Assembly: GCF_017753665.1 (NCBI RefSeq)
Contig: NZ_CP072524.1
Coordinates: forward strand, 2,046,001 to 2,110,000
DNA from: Neisseria sicca
GTDB taxonomy: Bacteria; Pseudomonadota; Gammaproteobacteria; Burkholderiales; Neisseriaceae
Reading direction: 5' to 3'
DNA: 64,000 bases
Shown here piece after piece: positions 7,842-14,852 of this stretch. How positions within the stretch are numbered: position 1 is the stretch's first letter; each line of letters opens with the position of its first letter. A program made the position numbers and the translations under genes. The notes below the pieces were generated by a model. It ran no database searches. It was not told the origin of the DNA and saw only the letters and a list, made by a program, of their open reading frames with translations.

Positions 7842-8621
7842 ATGAACGAAATCATCATCAAAACCCCTGAAGAAATCGAGAAAATGCGCGAACTGGGCAA
7901 ACTCGTCGCCGAAGCCCTCGACTACATCGGACAATTCGTCAAACCCGGCGTGACCACCAACGAAATCGACAAACTCGTTTACGACTACCACGTCAACGTC
8001 CAAGGCGGCTATCCCGCCCCACTGCACTACGGCAACCCGCCCTATCCCAAATCCTGCTGCACCTCCGTCAACCACGTCATCTGCCACGGCATCCCCGACG
8101 ACAAGCCGCTCAAAGAAGGCGACATCATCAACATCGACCTGACCATCAAAAAAGACGGCTTCCACGGCGACTCCAGCCGCATGTTTACCGTCGGCAAAGT
8201 TTCCCCCATCGCCCAACGCCTGATTGACATTACCCACGAATCCATGATGGCGGGCATCGCCGCCGTCAAACCAGGCGCAACCTTGGGCGACATCGGCTAC
8301 GCCTGCCAACAAGTTGCCGAAAACGCAGGCTATTCCGTCGTACAAGAATTTTGCGGCCACGGCATCGGACGCGGTTTCCACGAAGCCCCACAAGTCCTGC
8401 ACTACGGCAGAAAAGGACAAGGCGTCGTCCTGAAGCCCGGCATGATTTTCACCATCGAGCCGATGATCAACCAAGGCAAACGCCACCTGCGCATCCTAAA
8501 CGACGGCTGGACGGTTGTGACCAAAGACCGCTCCCTTTCCGCCCAATGGGAACATGAAGTTTTAGTGACAGAAACCGGCTACGAAATCCTGACTGTCAGC
8601 CCGGCTACCGGCAAACCCTAA
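7842..8621 (+). CDS. map: Methionine aminopeptidase, type I
   Basis: A 259-residue cytosolic enzyme that removes the N-terminal Met from nascent proteins. The dinuclear metal site is complete: [19 protein letters not shown] (two Asp), [10 protein letters not shown] (His), FTIEPMI (Glu) and WEHEVLVTE (Glu). Length matches E. coli MAP (264) without the N-terminal extension of type Ib enzymes. ATG follows AAGGAAAC. A strong DUS hairpin ends the gene. Confidence 0.96.
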
Positions 8622-8650
8622 TCTGTCAAAGCATCCCGCCTGCAATACAA

Positions 8651-8695
8651 AAAGGTCGTCTGAAAACTTGGAAATCAAGTTTTCAGACGACCTTT
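8651..8695. terminator. Paired-DUS terminator after map
   Basis: A 20-bp perfect stem built from an inverted DUS pair with a five-base loop and A/T flanks. It lies between the convergent ends of map and parA and can serve both. Confidence 0.85.
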
Positions 8696-8710
8696 CAATC
8701 TTTCAGACTT

Positions 8711-8817
8711 TATAGTGGATTAAATTTAAATCAGGACAAGGCGACGAAGCCGCAGACAGTACAGATAGTACGGCAAGGCGAGGCAACGCCGTACTGGTTT
8801 AAAGTTAATCCACTATA
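8711..8817. repeat. Correia element (short form)
   Basis: A 107-bp element bounded by terminal inverted repeats TATAGTGGATTAAATTTAAA and its counterpart ending in AATCCACTATA, with the typical interior CAGGACAAGGCGACGAAGC ... AACGCCGTACTGG. The full-length Correia element is about 155 bp; this copy lacks about 50 bp of the interior, a known deletion class. It sits directly behind parA. Such elements carry promoter-like ends and can be cut by RNase III in transcripts. Confidence 0.92.
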
Positions 8818-8831
8818 TCTTTCAAGCTCAA

Positions 8832-9602
8832 TCAACCTTTAGTACGCTCCAACAGTTCTTCCGCCAAGGCGAGGTAGGCTTTGGTGCCTTTGGCGTTGGC
8901 GTCGTAGGCGAGTGCAGGCATGCCGTGGCTGGGGGCTTCGGCGAGGCGGACGTTGCGGGGGATGACGGTTTGGAACATCAGGTTGCCGAAATGTTGGAAA
9001 AGCTGTTCGCTGACTTCGACGACGAGGCGGCTGCGGCTGTCGTAGAGGGTGCGGACGATGCCGGTGATGTCGAGGCGCGGGTTGATCGCCTGACGGATTT
9101 TGCGCACGGTGGCAATGAGGTCGGAGATGCCTTCGAGGGCATAGTATTCGCACAACATGGGCACGATGACGCCGTTGGCGGCGACGAGTCCGTTGAGCGT
9201 GAGCAGGGTCAGTGAAGGGGGGCAGTCGATGAGGACGAAGTCGTAGTCGTTTTCGACGGTTTGCAGGGCGTTTTTGAGGCGGATTTCGCGGGCGATTTCT
9301 TGCACCAGCTCGATTTCGGCGCCGGCAAGCGCGCGGTTTGCGCCGAGTACGTCGTAGCTGCCGTCCCCGCTGCGGACGACGGCGGTTTTGATGTCGGTAT
9401 CGCCCAATACGACTTGGTACACGCCTTCTTCGAGGCGGGCTTTGTCTATGCCGCTGCCTGTGGTGGCGTTGCCTTGCGGGTCGAGGTCGATGACGAGGAC
9501 GCGTTTGCCTTTGGAGGCGAGCGATGCCGCGAGGTTGACGGTGGTGGTGGTTTTGCCGACGCCGCCTTTTTGGTTGGCGACGGCCAGGATTTGTGCGCTC
9601 AT
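8832..9602 (-). CDS. parA: ParA/Soj-type partition ATPase
   Basis: A 256-residue MinD/ParA ATPase. The deviant Walker A motif [14 protein letters not shown] is at residues 12-25, [11 protein letters not shown] follows at about 40, and the Walker B-like [15 protein letters not shown] is near 122. It lacks the N-terminal HTH of plasmid ParA proteins and so belongs to the chromosomal Soj type, which drives origin segregation with ParB and parS. No parB follows: the next gene downstream is map on the opposite strand. Upstream a single DUS and a decayed Correia-like repeat separate it from a divergent small gene. Confidence 0.93.
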
Positions 9603-9706
9603 GTTTTTGCTGCTGTCGGATGGATTAATGGCGGAATTTTAACGTTTTTTGCTTGAAATGGGTATAAGGTCGTCTGAAAAGGAAGCAGCGACGGGCAGAG
9701 ACGTTT

Positions 9707-9776
9707 TATAGCGAATTTTCTTTAAATCAAGACAAAACAAGGGAATACTGCGCCTATTAAAAGTGAACTTACTATA
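9707..9776. repeat. Decayed Correia-like element
   Basis: The left part (TATAGCGAATTTTCTTTAAA followed by TCAAGACAA) resembles the Correia start with about six mismatches in 29 positions, and the right part ATTAAAAGTGAACTTACTATA resembles the other end. The middle is shortened to about 20 bp. I read it as an old, internally deleted relative. It lies about 40 bp before the small secreted-protein gene and may supply its promoter. Confidence 0.45.
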
Positions 9777-9813
9777 CAATATACCGTTTTTGTAACTGCC
9801 GTAGAGATATACC

Positions 9814-10125
9814 ATGAAAAAATCTTTCTTTGCCCTGTTGCTTGCCGTTGTTTTGCCTGCGGCCAATGCGGCTTCGGTTGCCGAATTGGAGGAAAGAATC
9901 GAGGTTTTAGAAGCCCGCGTCGCTAGTTTGGAACGCATTATCTTATCGGGTTCGCGCAACTCGAACCGTATTTATGTGTGCAGCGTCAAGCCGTTCCAAA
10001 AGTTGTTTGAGGCTTCGGGGAAAAACGAATGGGAAGCGCGCCGCGCCGTCCGCCATGCCTGCAATGCGGAAAATTCGGCGATGTTCTGCGAAGATTCTGC
10101 CATCCGTTGTGAAAAATACGAATAA
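9814..10125 (+). CDS. Small secreted coiled-coil protein, hypothetical
   Basis: A 103-residue protein with a clear signal peptide (MKKSFFALLLAVVLPAANA, cleavage after residue 19). Residues 21-46 form a heptad-like coiled coil (ASVAELEERIEVLEARVASL). The rest has four cysteines (CSVKPF, HACNAE, MFCEDS, IRCEKY), an even number that could make two disulfides in the periplasm. No family recognised. Monocistronic: a divergent parA lies upstream and a strong DUS terminator directly behind. Confidence 0.75.
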   Translation: MKKSFFALLLAVVLPAANAASVAELEERIEVLEARVASLERIILSGSRNSNRIYVCSVKPFQKLFEASGKNEWEARRAVRHACNAENSAMFCEDSAIRCEKYE

Positions 10126-10138
10126 CGGGATTTGAATA

Positions 10139-10180
10139 AAAAGGTCGTCTGAAACGGAATCGGGTTTCAGACGACCTTTT
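10139..10180. terminator. Paired-DUS terminator between convergent genes
   Basis: A 17-bp perfect stem from an inverted DUS pair with an eight-base loop and A/T flanks, placed between the convergent ends of the small secreted-protein gene and pdxA. Confidence 0.85.
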
Positions 10181-10199
10181 TAACGGCATTCCGTCTTGT

Positions 10200-11210
10200 T
10201 TAACGCTGTTTTTTGCGGATTTCTGCCGCCATTTCCAAAGCGGTGCGGACAGCTTCAATCAGGCTGCCGGAGGCGGCTTTGCCTGTTCCCGCCAAATCCA
10301 GCGCGGTACCGTGGTCAACGGAGGTACGGATAAATGGCAGTCCGAGCGTAATGTTGACGCCTTGTCCGAAACCGGCATATTTCAACGTCGGCAGACCTTG
10401 ATCGTGATACATCGCCAAAACGGCATCGGCATCTTTCAGCAAAAACGGCTGAAACACCGTGTCTGCGGGATATGGGCCGCTGGCGTGTATGCCTTCGCTT
10501 TTGAGGCGGGCCAGCGCAGGGATGATGATGTCGGCTTCTTCGTGTCCCAAATGTCCGCCCTCGCCCGCGTGCGGATTCAATCCGGTAACCAGGATATGCG
10601 GTTGGGCAATGCCGAATTTGTCTCGCAAATCGGCGTTCAAGATACGGACGACAGACTCGACGAGCGGCTGCGTCACGGCATCGGCAACCGCGCGCAGCGG
10701 CAAATGGGTCGTAACCAAAGCGACGCGCAGCCCACCGCCTACCAACATCATGACGACTTGTTCCGTCTGACTTTTTTCGGCGAGGTATTCGGTATGTCCG
10801 CTAAAGAATCCGCCCCCCGCACCTGCATCGTTAATGATGCCTTTGTGCAGCGGCGCGGTTACCATGCCGTCGAATATGCCTTCGGTAATGCCTTGATATG
10901 CCGTATCCAGCAGTTGCAAGACATAGCGCGCATTGGCGGGATTGAGCATGCCGGCTTCGCAAGGCGCGTCAAGCGGAATATGCAAAACTTCCAATTCCCC
11001 ATGGCACAACGGGGCTTTATCGGCATCACTAAGGACAAAATCCCTCAAGACAACCTTTTTGCCCAACATCTCCGCCCGCTGCGCCAATAGGTCTTTGTCG
11101 CCCAAAACGACGGGGCGGCACGGCAACTCGGCAAACGCCAAATCCAAACAAATATCAGGGCCGATACCGGCAGGCTCGCCGGAGGTAACTGCCAATACAG
11201 GAAGGGACAT
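10200..11210 (-). CDS. pdxA: 4-hydroxythreonine-4-phosphate dehydrogenase
   Basis: A 336-residue enzyme of pyridoxal 5'-phosphate synthesis that oxidises 4-phosphohydroxy-L-threonine with NAD. I use the ATG at 11210 (MSLPVLAVTSGEPAGIGPD), since the frame upstream runs through a DUS hairpin. Family blocks seen: GEPAGIGPD near the start, APLHKGIIN, FFSGHTEYLAE, GLNPHAGEGGHLGHEE and MYHDQGLPTLKY, which supply the metal-binding His and Asp residues. It follows lpxA on the same strand after a 300-bp gap with terminator and repeats, so it is probably transcribed on its own. Confidence 0.95.
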   Translation of the reverse strand: MSLPVLAVTSGEPAGIGPDICLDLAFAELPCRPVVLGDKDLLAQRAEMLGKKVVLRDFVLSDADKAPLCHGELEVLHIPLDAPCEAGMLNPANARYVLQLLDTAYQGITEGIFDGMVTAPLHKGIINDAGAGGGFFSGHTEYLAEKSQTEQVVMMLVGGGLRVALVTTHLPLRAVADAVTQPLVESVVRILNADLRDKFGIAQPHILVTGLNPHAGEGGHLGHEEADIIIPALARLKSEGIHASGPYPADTVFQPFLLKDADAVLAMYHDQGLPTLKYAGFGQGVNITLGLPFIRTSVDHGTALDLAGTGKAASGSLIEAVRTALEMAAEIRKKQR

Positions 11211-11232
11211 GATGCGATTCCTTAATTTGGAT

Positions 11233-11276
11233 AAAGGTCGTCTGAAAGTGGTTGATGGGGATTTCAGACGACCTTT
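11233..11276. terminator. Paired-DUS hairpin upstream of pdxA
   Basis: AAAGGTCGTCTGAAA and TTTCAGACGACCTTT, a 15-bp perfect stem with a 14-base loop. It lies in the lpxA-pdxA gap and can end the lpxA transcript. Confidence 0.7.
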
Positions 11277-11329
11277 GTTTTCATCTTTGCAATGTAGGGC
11301 GGATTCCAATAAGACCCCGCCATCCCGTC

Positions 11330-11347
11330 ATACCCACGCGCGGGAAT
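11330..11347. repeat. Degenerate dRS3-like palindrome
   Basis: ATACCC-N6-GGGAAT resembles the Neisseria dRS3 repeat ATTCCC-N8-GGGAAT, with one changed base and a shorter spacer. The flanks GTC and GAC extend the palindrome. Confidence 0.5.
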
Positions 11348-11408
11348 GACGGCAGGGTCCGTATCAAAAAACGAGTGAGGCAACCCTATTGCAATCCGTT
11401 ACAAAAAG

Positions 11409-11429
11409 GCCGGATTCAAAAATCCGACC
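11409..11429. repeat. Short palindrome of the GTCGGATTC family
   Basis: GCCGGATTC and AATCCGACC arms around a four-base centre. Related palindromes occur at 35236, 35280, 37441 and 55183. Confidence 0.55.
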
Positions 11430-11450
11430 CATCAGTTCCAACAAAATTGA

Positions 11451-11502
11451 AGGCTGCCTGAAACGTCAACCCTACCACATTTTTCAGACGACCTTCAGGC
11501 AG
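11451..11502. repeat. Inverted repeat containing an AGGCTGCCTGAA uptake-sequence variant
   Basis: AGGCTGCCTGAA (11451-11462) is the uptake dialect I associate with Simonsiella and relatives. Its part CTGCCTGAA is inverted at 11494-11502 as TTCAGGCAG, enclosing a normal TTCAGACGACCTT. The structure lies right behind lpxA and ends near a T run, so it may also terminate lpxA. Confidence 0.6.
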
Positions 11503-11509
11503 ATTTTTT

Positions 11510-12286
11510 TCAGCGGATAATCCCGCGCGTGGATTGGGCGAAGAAGTCTTTAAACACCGCCAGCTCTGCTTGCGTTTCGGCGCGGCGGAGGATATCGGCC
11601 TTGGCTTCTTCAAACGGGATGCCGCGGTGGTAGATGGTTTTGTACACATTTTTGACAGCGGAGATTTGCTCGGCGGTGAAGCCGTTGCGGCGCATGCCTT
11701 CGCTGTTGATGCCTGCGGGTTCGGCGCGGTAGCCTGCCGCCATGAAGTACGGCGGTACGTCTTTGTGTACGCCTGCGGCGAAGGCGGTCATGGCGTAGTC
11801 ACCGATTTGGCAGAACTGGAACACCAGCGTGTAGCCGCCCAAGACGACGTAGTCGCCGATGGTAACGTGTCCGGCGAGCGAGGCGTTGTTGGCGAAGATG
11901 GTGTGGTTGCCGATGACGCAGTCGTGCGCGAGGTGGCAGTACGCCATAATCCAGTTGTCGTCGCCGACGCGGGTTTCGCCGATGCCGGTTACCGTGCCGA
12001 GGTTGAAGGTGGTGAATTCGCGGATGGTGTTGCCGTTGCCGATAATCAGCTTGGTCGGCTCGTCGCGGTATTTTTTGTCCTGCGGGATTTCGCCGAGGCT
12101 GGCAAATTGGAAAATGCGGTTGTTTTCGCCGATGGTGGTGTGGCCGTTGATGACGGTATGCGGGCCGATTTCGGTGTTCGCGCCGATTTGGACGTTGGGA
12201 CCGATGACGGTGTACGCGCCGACTTTGACGCTGGAGTCGAGTTCGGCTTTGGGGTCAATGACGGCGGTCGGGTGGATGAGGGTCAT
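11510..12286 (-). CDS. lpxA: UDP-N-acetylglucosamine acyltransferase LpxA
   Basis: A 258-residue cytosolic trimeric enzyme, first step of lipid A synthesis: transfer of a 3-hydroxyacyl chain from acyl carrier protein to UDP-GlcNAc. The ATG at 12286 gives [20 protein letters not shown], the usual start. The left-handed beta helix is shown by hexapeptide repeats over residues 1-185 (for example [20 protein letters not shown]), with the catalytic-region HLAHDCVIG near residue 120, then a helical C-terminus. Last gene of the lpxD-fabZ-lpxA set. lpxB is not next to it here. Confidence 0.96.
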   Translation of the reverse strand: MTLIHPTAVIDPKAELDSSVKVGAYTVIGPNVQIGANTEIGPHTVINGHTTIGENNRIFQFASLGEIPQDKKYRDEPTKLIIGNGNTIREFTTFNLGTVTGIGETRVGDDNWIMAYCHLAHDCVIGNHTIFANNASLAGHVTIGDYVVLGGYTLVFQFCQIGDYAMTAFAAGVHKDVPPYFMAAGYRAEPAGINSEGMRRNGFTAEQISAVKNVYKTIYHRGIPFEEAKADILRRAETQAELAVFKDFFAQSTRGIIR

Positions 12287-12332
12287 GTTTTTCCTTTCCT
12301 GTCGTGTTGCCGCGAAGATGCGCGACGGCAAC

Positions 12333-12359
12333 AGGTCGTCTGAAACTTTCAGACGACCT
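12333..12359. repeat. Head-to-head DUS pair in the fabZ-lpxA gap
   Basis: AGGTCGTCTGAAA and TTTCAGACGACCT separated by a single base. The tight loop makes a full-length hairpin unlikely to fold to the tip; attenuation between fabZ and lpxA is possible. Confidence 0.6.
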
Positions 12360-12371
12360 TTTTCTGAACAC

Positions 12372-12821
12372 TCAAACCACGCGTTTGGCACACATGATGA
12401 TGGCTTCGACGGCGACTTGCCCGTCCACTTTGGCGACGGCGCTGAATTTGCCGATGCCGCGTTTGTTGGTCAGCAGCTCGACTTCGAAAACAAGCTGGTC
12501 GCCGGGGATGACTTGGCGTTTGAAGCGGGCTTCGTCTATGCCGGCGAAGAAGAAGAATTCGTTTTCTTTGCGGCCGCCTTCGCTGAGGATGGCGAGTGTG
12601 CCGCAGGCTTGCGCCATGGCTTCGATGATGAGTACGCCGGGCATGACGGGCAGGTCGGGGAAATGGCCTTGGAACTGCGGCTCGTTCATGGTGACGTTTT
12701 TAATCGCGGTCAGGGTTTTCATGGACTCGAAGGCGGTGATGCGGTCGAGTTGCAAAAACGGGTAGCGGTGGGGAATGAGTTTTTGGATGTCTTTGGCTTC
12801 GATGGGGAGTTGTACGTCCAT
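12372..12821 (-). CDS. fabZ: 3-hydroxyacyl-[acyl-carrier-protein] dehydratase FabZ
   Basis: A 149-residue hot-dog-fold dehydratase of fatty-acid elongation. The ATG at 12821 ([20 protein letters not shown]) is the standard start. The catalytic His is in [14 protein letters not shown] and the Glu in [18 protein letters not shown]. It sits between lpxD and lpxA as in most Gram-negatives, balancing use of 3-hydroxyacyl-ACP for membrane lipid and lipid A. Confidence 0.96.
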   Translation of the reverse strand: MDVQLPIEAKDIQKLIPHRYPFLQLDRITAFESMKTLTAIKNVTMNEPQFQGHFPDLPVMPGVLIIEAMAQACGTLAILSEGGRKENEFFFFAGIDEARFKRQVIPGDQLVFEVELLTNKRGIGKFSAVAKVDGQVAVEAIIMCAKRVV

Positions 12822-12946
12822 GTTCGTCGTATTCCTTGGTATTTCGGGTTGGCTGGGCGGTTTCATCGCGGGCGGGCTTTAAAACGGCAGGCTTTGCCGC
12901 CTTGTTGGGATTTAAAGCGCATCCGCCATGCAAACCGATTGTGGGA

Positions 12947-13990
12947 TTATTCGTCTTTTTCGCTGTCGCTCAGACGGTTTTCCAATGTTTTGAGGCGTTT
13001 GTTCATTTCACTCAAGCGGTGGATGTAAACGGCGTTGCGCGCCCATTCTTTATGGGTGGACATCGGGAAGATGCCGGCGAGGTGTTTGCCGCTTTCGGTA
13101 ATGCTGTGGGTGACAGACGTGCCGCCGCCGATGGTGGTTTTGTCGGCGATTTCGATGTGTCCGACCGTACCGACGCCGCCGCCGATGATGCAGTAGCTGC
13201 CGATGGTGACGCTGCCGGAAATGCCGGTTTTGGCGGCGATGACGGTGTGCGAACCGATTTTGCAGTTGTGTCCGATTTGGACTTGGTTATCGATTTTGGT
13301 GCCGTTGCCGACGGTGGTGTCGCTCATCGCGCCGCGGTCGATGTTGGTGTTCGAGCCGATTTCTACGTCGTCGCCCAGCGTTACCGCGCCGGTTTGCGGG
13401 ATTTTAAACCATGAATCGCCGGCGAAGGCGAGTCCGAAACCGTCCGCGCCGATGACTGCGCCGCTGTGGATTTCGACGCGGTTGCCCAGTGTGCAGCCGT
13501 AATAAACGACGGCGTTGGGATGCAGGACGACTTCGTCGCCCAGTTTGCAGTCGTGTTGGACAACGGCGTTTGCCAAGATGCGGCAGCCTTCGCCGAGTAC
13601 GGTGTTCGCGCCGATGTAGGCGTTCGCACCGATTTCGCAGCTGGCGGAAACGGTCGCGCTCTCTTCGACGACGGCGGTCGGATGGATGCCGCCGCGCGCT
13701 TTGACGATGGGTGAAAACAGACGGGCGACTTTGGCGAAATAGAGATAGGGATCGTCGGCGACAATCAGGTTGCGCCCTTCAAATTCGTCCACTGCTTTGG
13801 CAGAAACGATGACCGCACCCGCGCTGCTGTCGTGGACTTCGGCTTTGTATTTCGGATTGGCGAGGAAGCTGATGTGTTCTGCCTGCGCGTCTGCGAGCGG
13901 GCGCACGGCGGCGACGGAAATGTCCTTGCCGCGCCATTCGCCGCCAAGCTGCGCTGTGATTTGGGACAGGGTGTAGGTTTTTGAAGTCAT
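12947..13990 (-). CDS. lpxD: UDP-3-O-(3-hydroxyacyl)glucosamine N-acyltransferase LpxD
   Basis: A 347-residue acyltransferase, third step of lipid A synthesis. The N-terminal uridine-binding domain (about 1-105) includes FLANPKYKAEV and AVIVSAKAV. Hexapeptide repeats form the left-handed helix from about residue 105 to 320, with the catalytic-region HSGAVIGADGFGLA near 245 and QIGHNCKIG. The C-terminal helix is lysine/arginine/glutamate-rich (MNKRLKTLENRLSDSEKDE). Downstream of ompH after a DUS hairpin and about 195 bp. Confidence 0.96.
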   Translation of the reverse strand: MTSKTYTLSQITAQLGGEWRGKDISVAAVRPLADAQAEHISFLANPKYKAEVHDSSAGAVIVSAKAVDEFEGRNLIVADDPYLYFAKVARLFSPIVKARGGIHPTAVVEESATVSASCEIGANAYIGANTVLGEGCRILANAVVQHDCKLGDEVVLHPNAVVYYGCTLGNRVEIHSGAVIGADGFGLAFAGDSWFKIPQTGAVTLGDDVEIGSNTNIDRGAMSDTTVGNGTKIDNQVQIGHNCKIGSHTVIAAKTGISGSVTIGSYCIIGGGVGTVGHIEIADKTTIGGGTSVTHSITESGKHLAGIFPMSTHKEWARNAVYIHRLSEMNKRLKTLENRLSDSEKDE

Positions 13991-14115
13991 GATGTTTTGT
14001 AAGCTTTGAGATGAGGTCGTCTGAAAAGGGACGGCGGGAGCAGTCGGACAGAACGGTTTGCTTAAAACGTATGCCGGCAGGAGTGATAAGACAGGTAATT
14101 ATATCGTTTATTGGA

Positions 14116-14155
14116 TTTTCAGACGACCCTTCGCTTGAAAGAGGTCGTCTGAAAA
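14116..14155. terminator. Paired-DUS hairpin between ompH and lpxD
   Basis: TTTTCAGACGACC and GGTCGTCTGAAAA arms with a 14-base loop, just behind the ompH stop. A second single DUS follows at about 14013. Confidence 0.6.
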
Positions 14156-14186
14156 CAGGTTTGTCGTATCTCGTTCAGCCTTCCGA

Positions 14187-14699
14187 TTAACGTGTATTCA
14201 AGGCTTTAATCACGCTGTCAGTGATGTCGTAACGCGCATTGACGTAAATCACGTCCTGCAAAATCACATCGTAACCTTCGCGTTTGGCAAGATCGACGAT
14301 GATGCGGTTGGCGTTTTGCTGGAGGGCGGCAAATTCTTCGTTGCGGCGCAGGTTGTAGTCTTCTGCCAGCTCCGCCTGTTTCTTGCGGAACTGCTGAACC
14401 AGCTCGCCCCAGCGTTTTGCCGCAGCTTCACGCTCTTTGCCCTGCAATTTGCCTTCGGTCAGGGATTTTTCGAGCTTTTCACCTTCTTGCTGCAATTTCT
14501 GCAAAGCGTCCTGACGGCTGCGGAATTCTTTTTCCAAGGTCGTCTGAATGCGTTGCGCCTGCTTGGACTCAAGATAAACGCGCTCGGTATTGATAAAGCC
14601 GATTTTCTGCACGGCTTCCGCCGCCACAGCTTGGTTCATCAACCCGAAGCCCAATAAAGCCGCGCCGCCGAGGCGGAAGGCGTTGGCAATGATGTTCAT
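14187..14699 (-). CDS. ompH: OmpH/Skp-type periplasmic chaperone
   Basis: A 170-residue periplasmic holdase for unfolded outer-membrane proteins. The signal peptide ends near residue 26 (MNQAVAAEA). The mature protein begins with [19 protein letters not shown], then a long charged coiled coil (about 50-125) forming the Skp tentacles, and returns to a beta strand at the end ([21 protein letters not shown]). Directly downstream of bamA, with which it works. Confidence 0.93.
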   Translation of the reverse strand: MNIIANAFRLGGAALLGFGLMNQAVAAEAVQKIGFINTERVYLESKQAQRIQTTLEKEFRSRQDALQKLQQEGEKLEKSLTEGKLQGKEREAAAKRWGELVQQFRKKQAELAEDYNLRRNEEFAALQQNANRIIVDLAKREGYDVILQDVIYVNARYDITDSVIKALNTR

Positions 14700-14788
14700 C
14701 TGGATTTCCTTGATTTTGTATCCCGCCCATCAGCGGGATGACGGTTTGTTTTTTAAAAAGAGGCAGGACGCCCTGCCCCTTTTCCTTC

Positions 14789-14839
14789 AGGTCGTCTGAA
14801 AACGTTTTACCCATTGGTATTTCAGTTTTCAGACGACCT
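14789..14839. terminator. Paired-DUS hairpin after bamA
   Basis: AGGTCGTCTGAAAAC and GTTTTCAGACGACCT, a 15-bp stem with a 21-base loop, 14 bp beyond the bamA stop. Confidence 0.65.
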
Positions 14840-14852
14840 TTTCCTGTCTACG

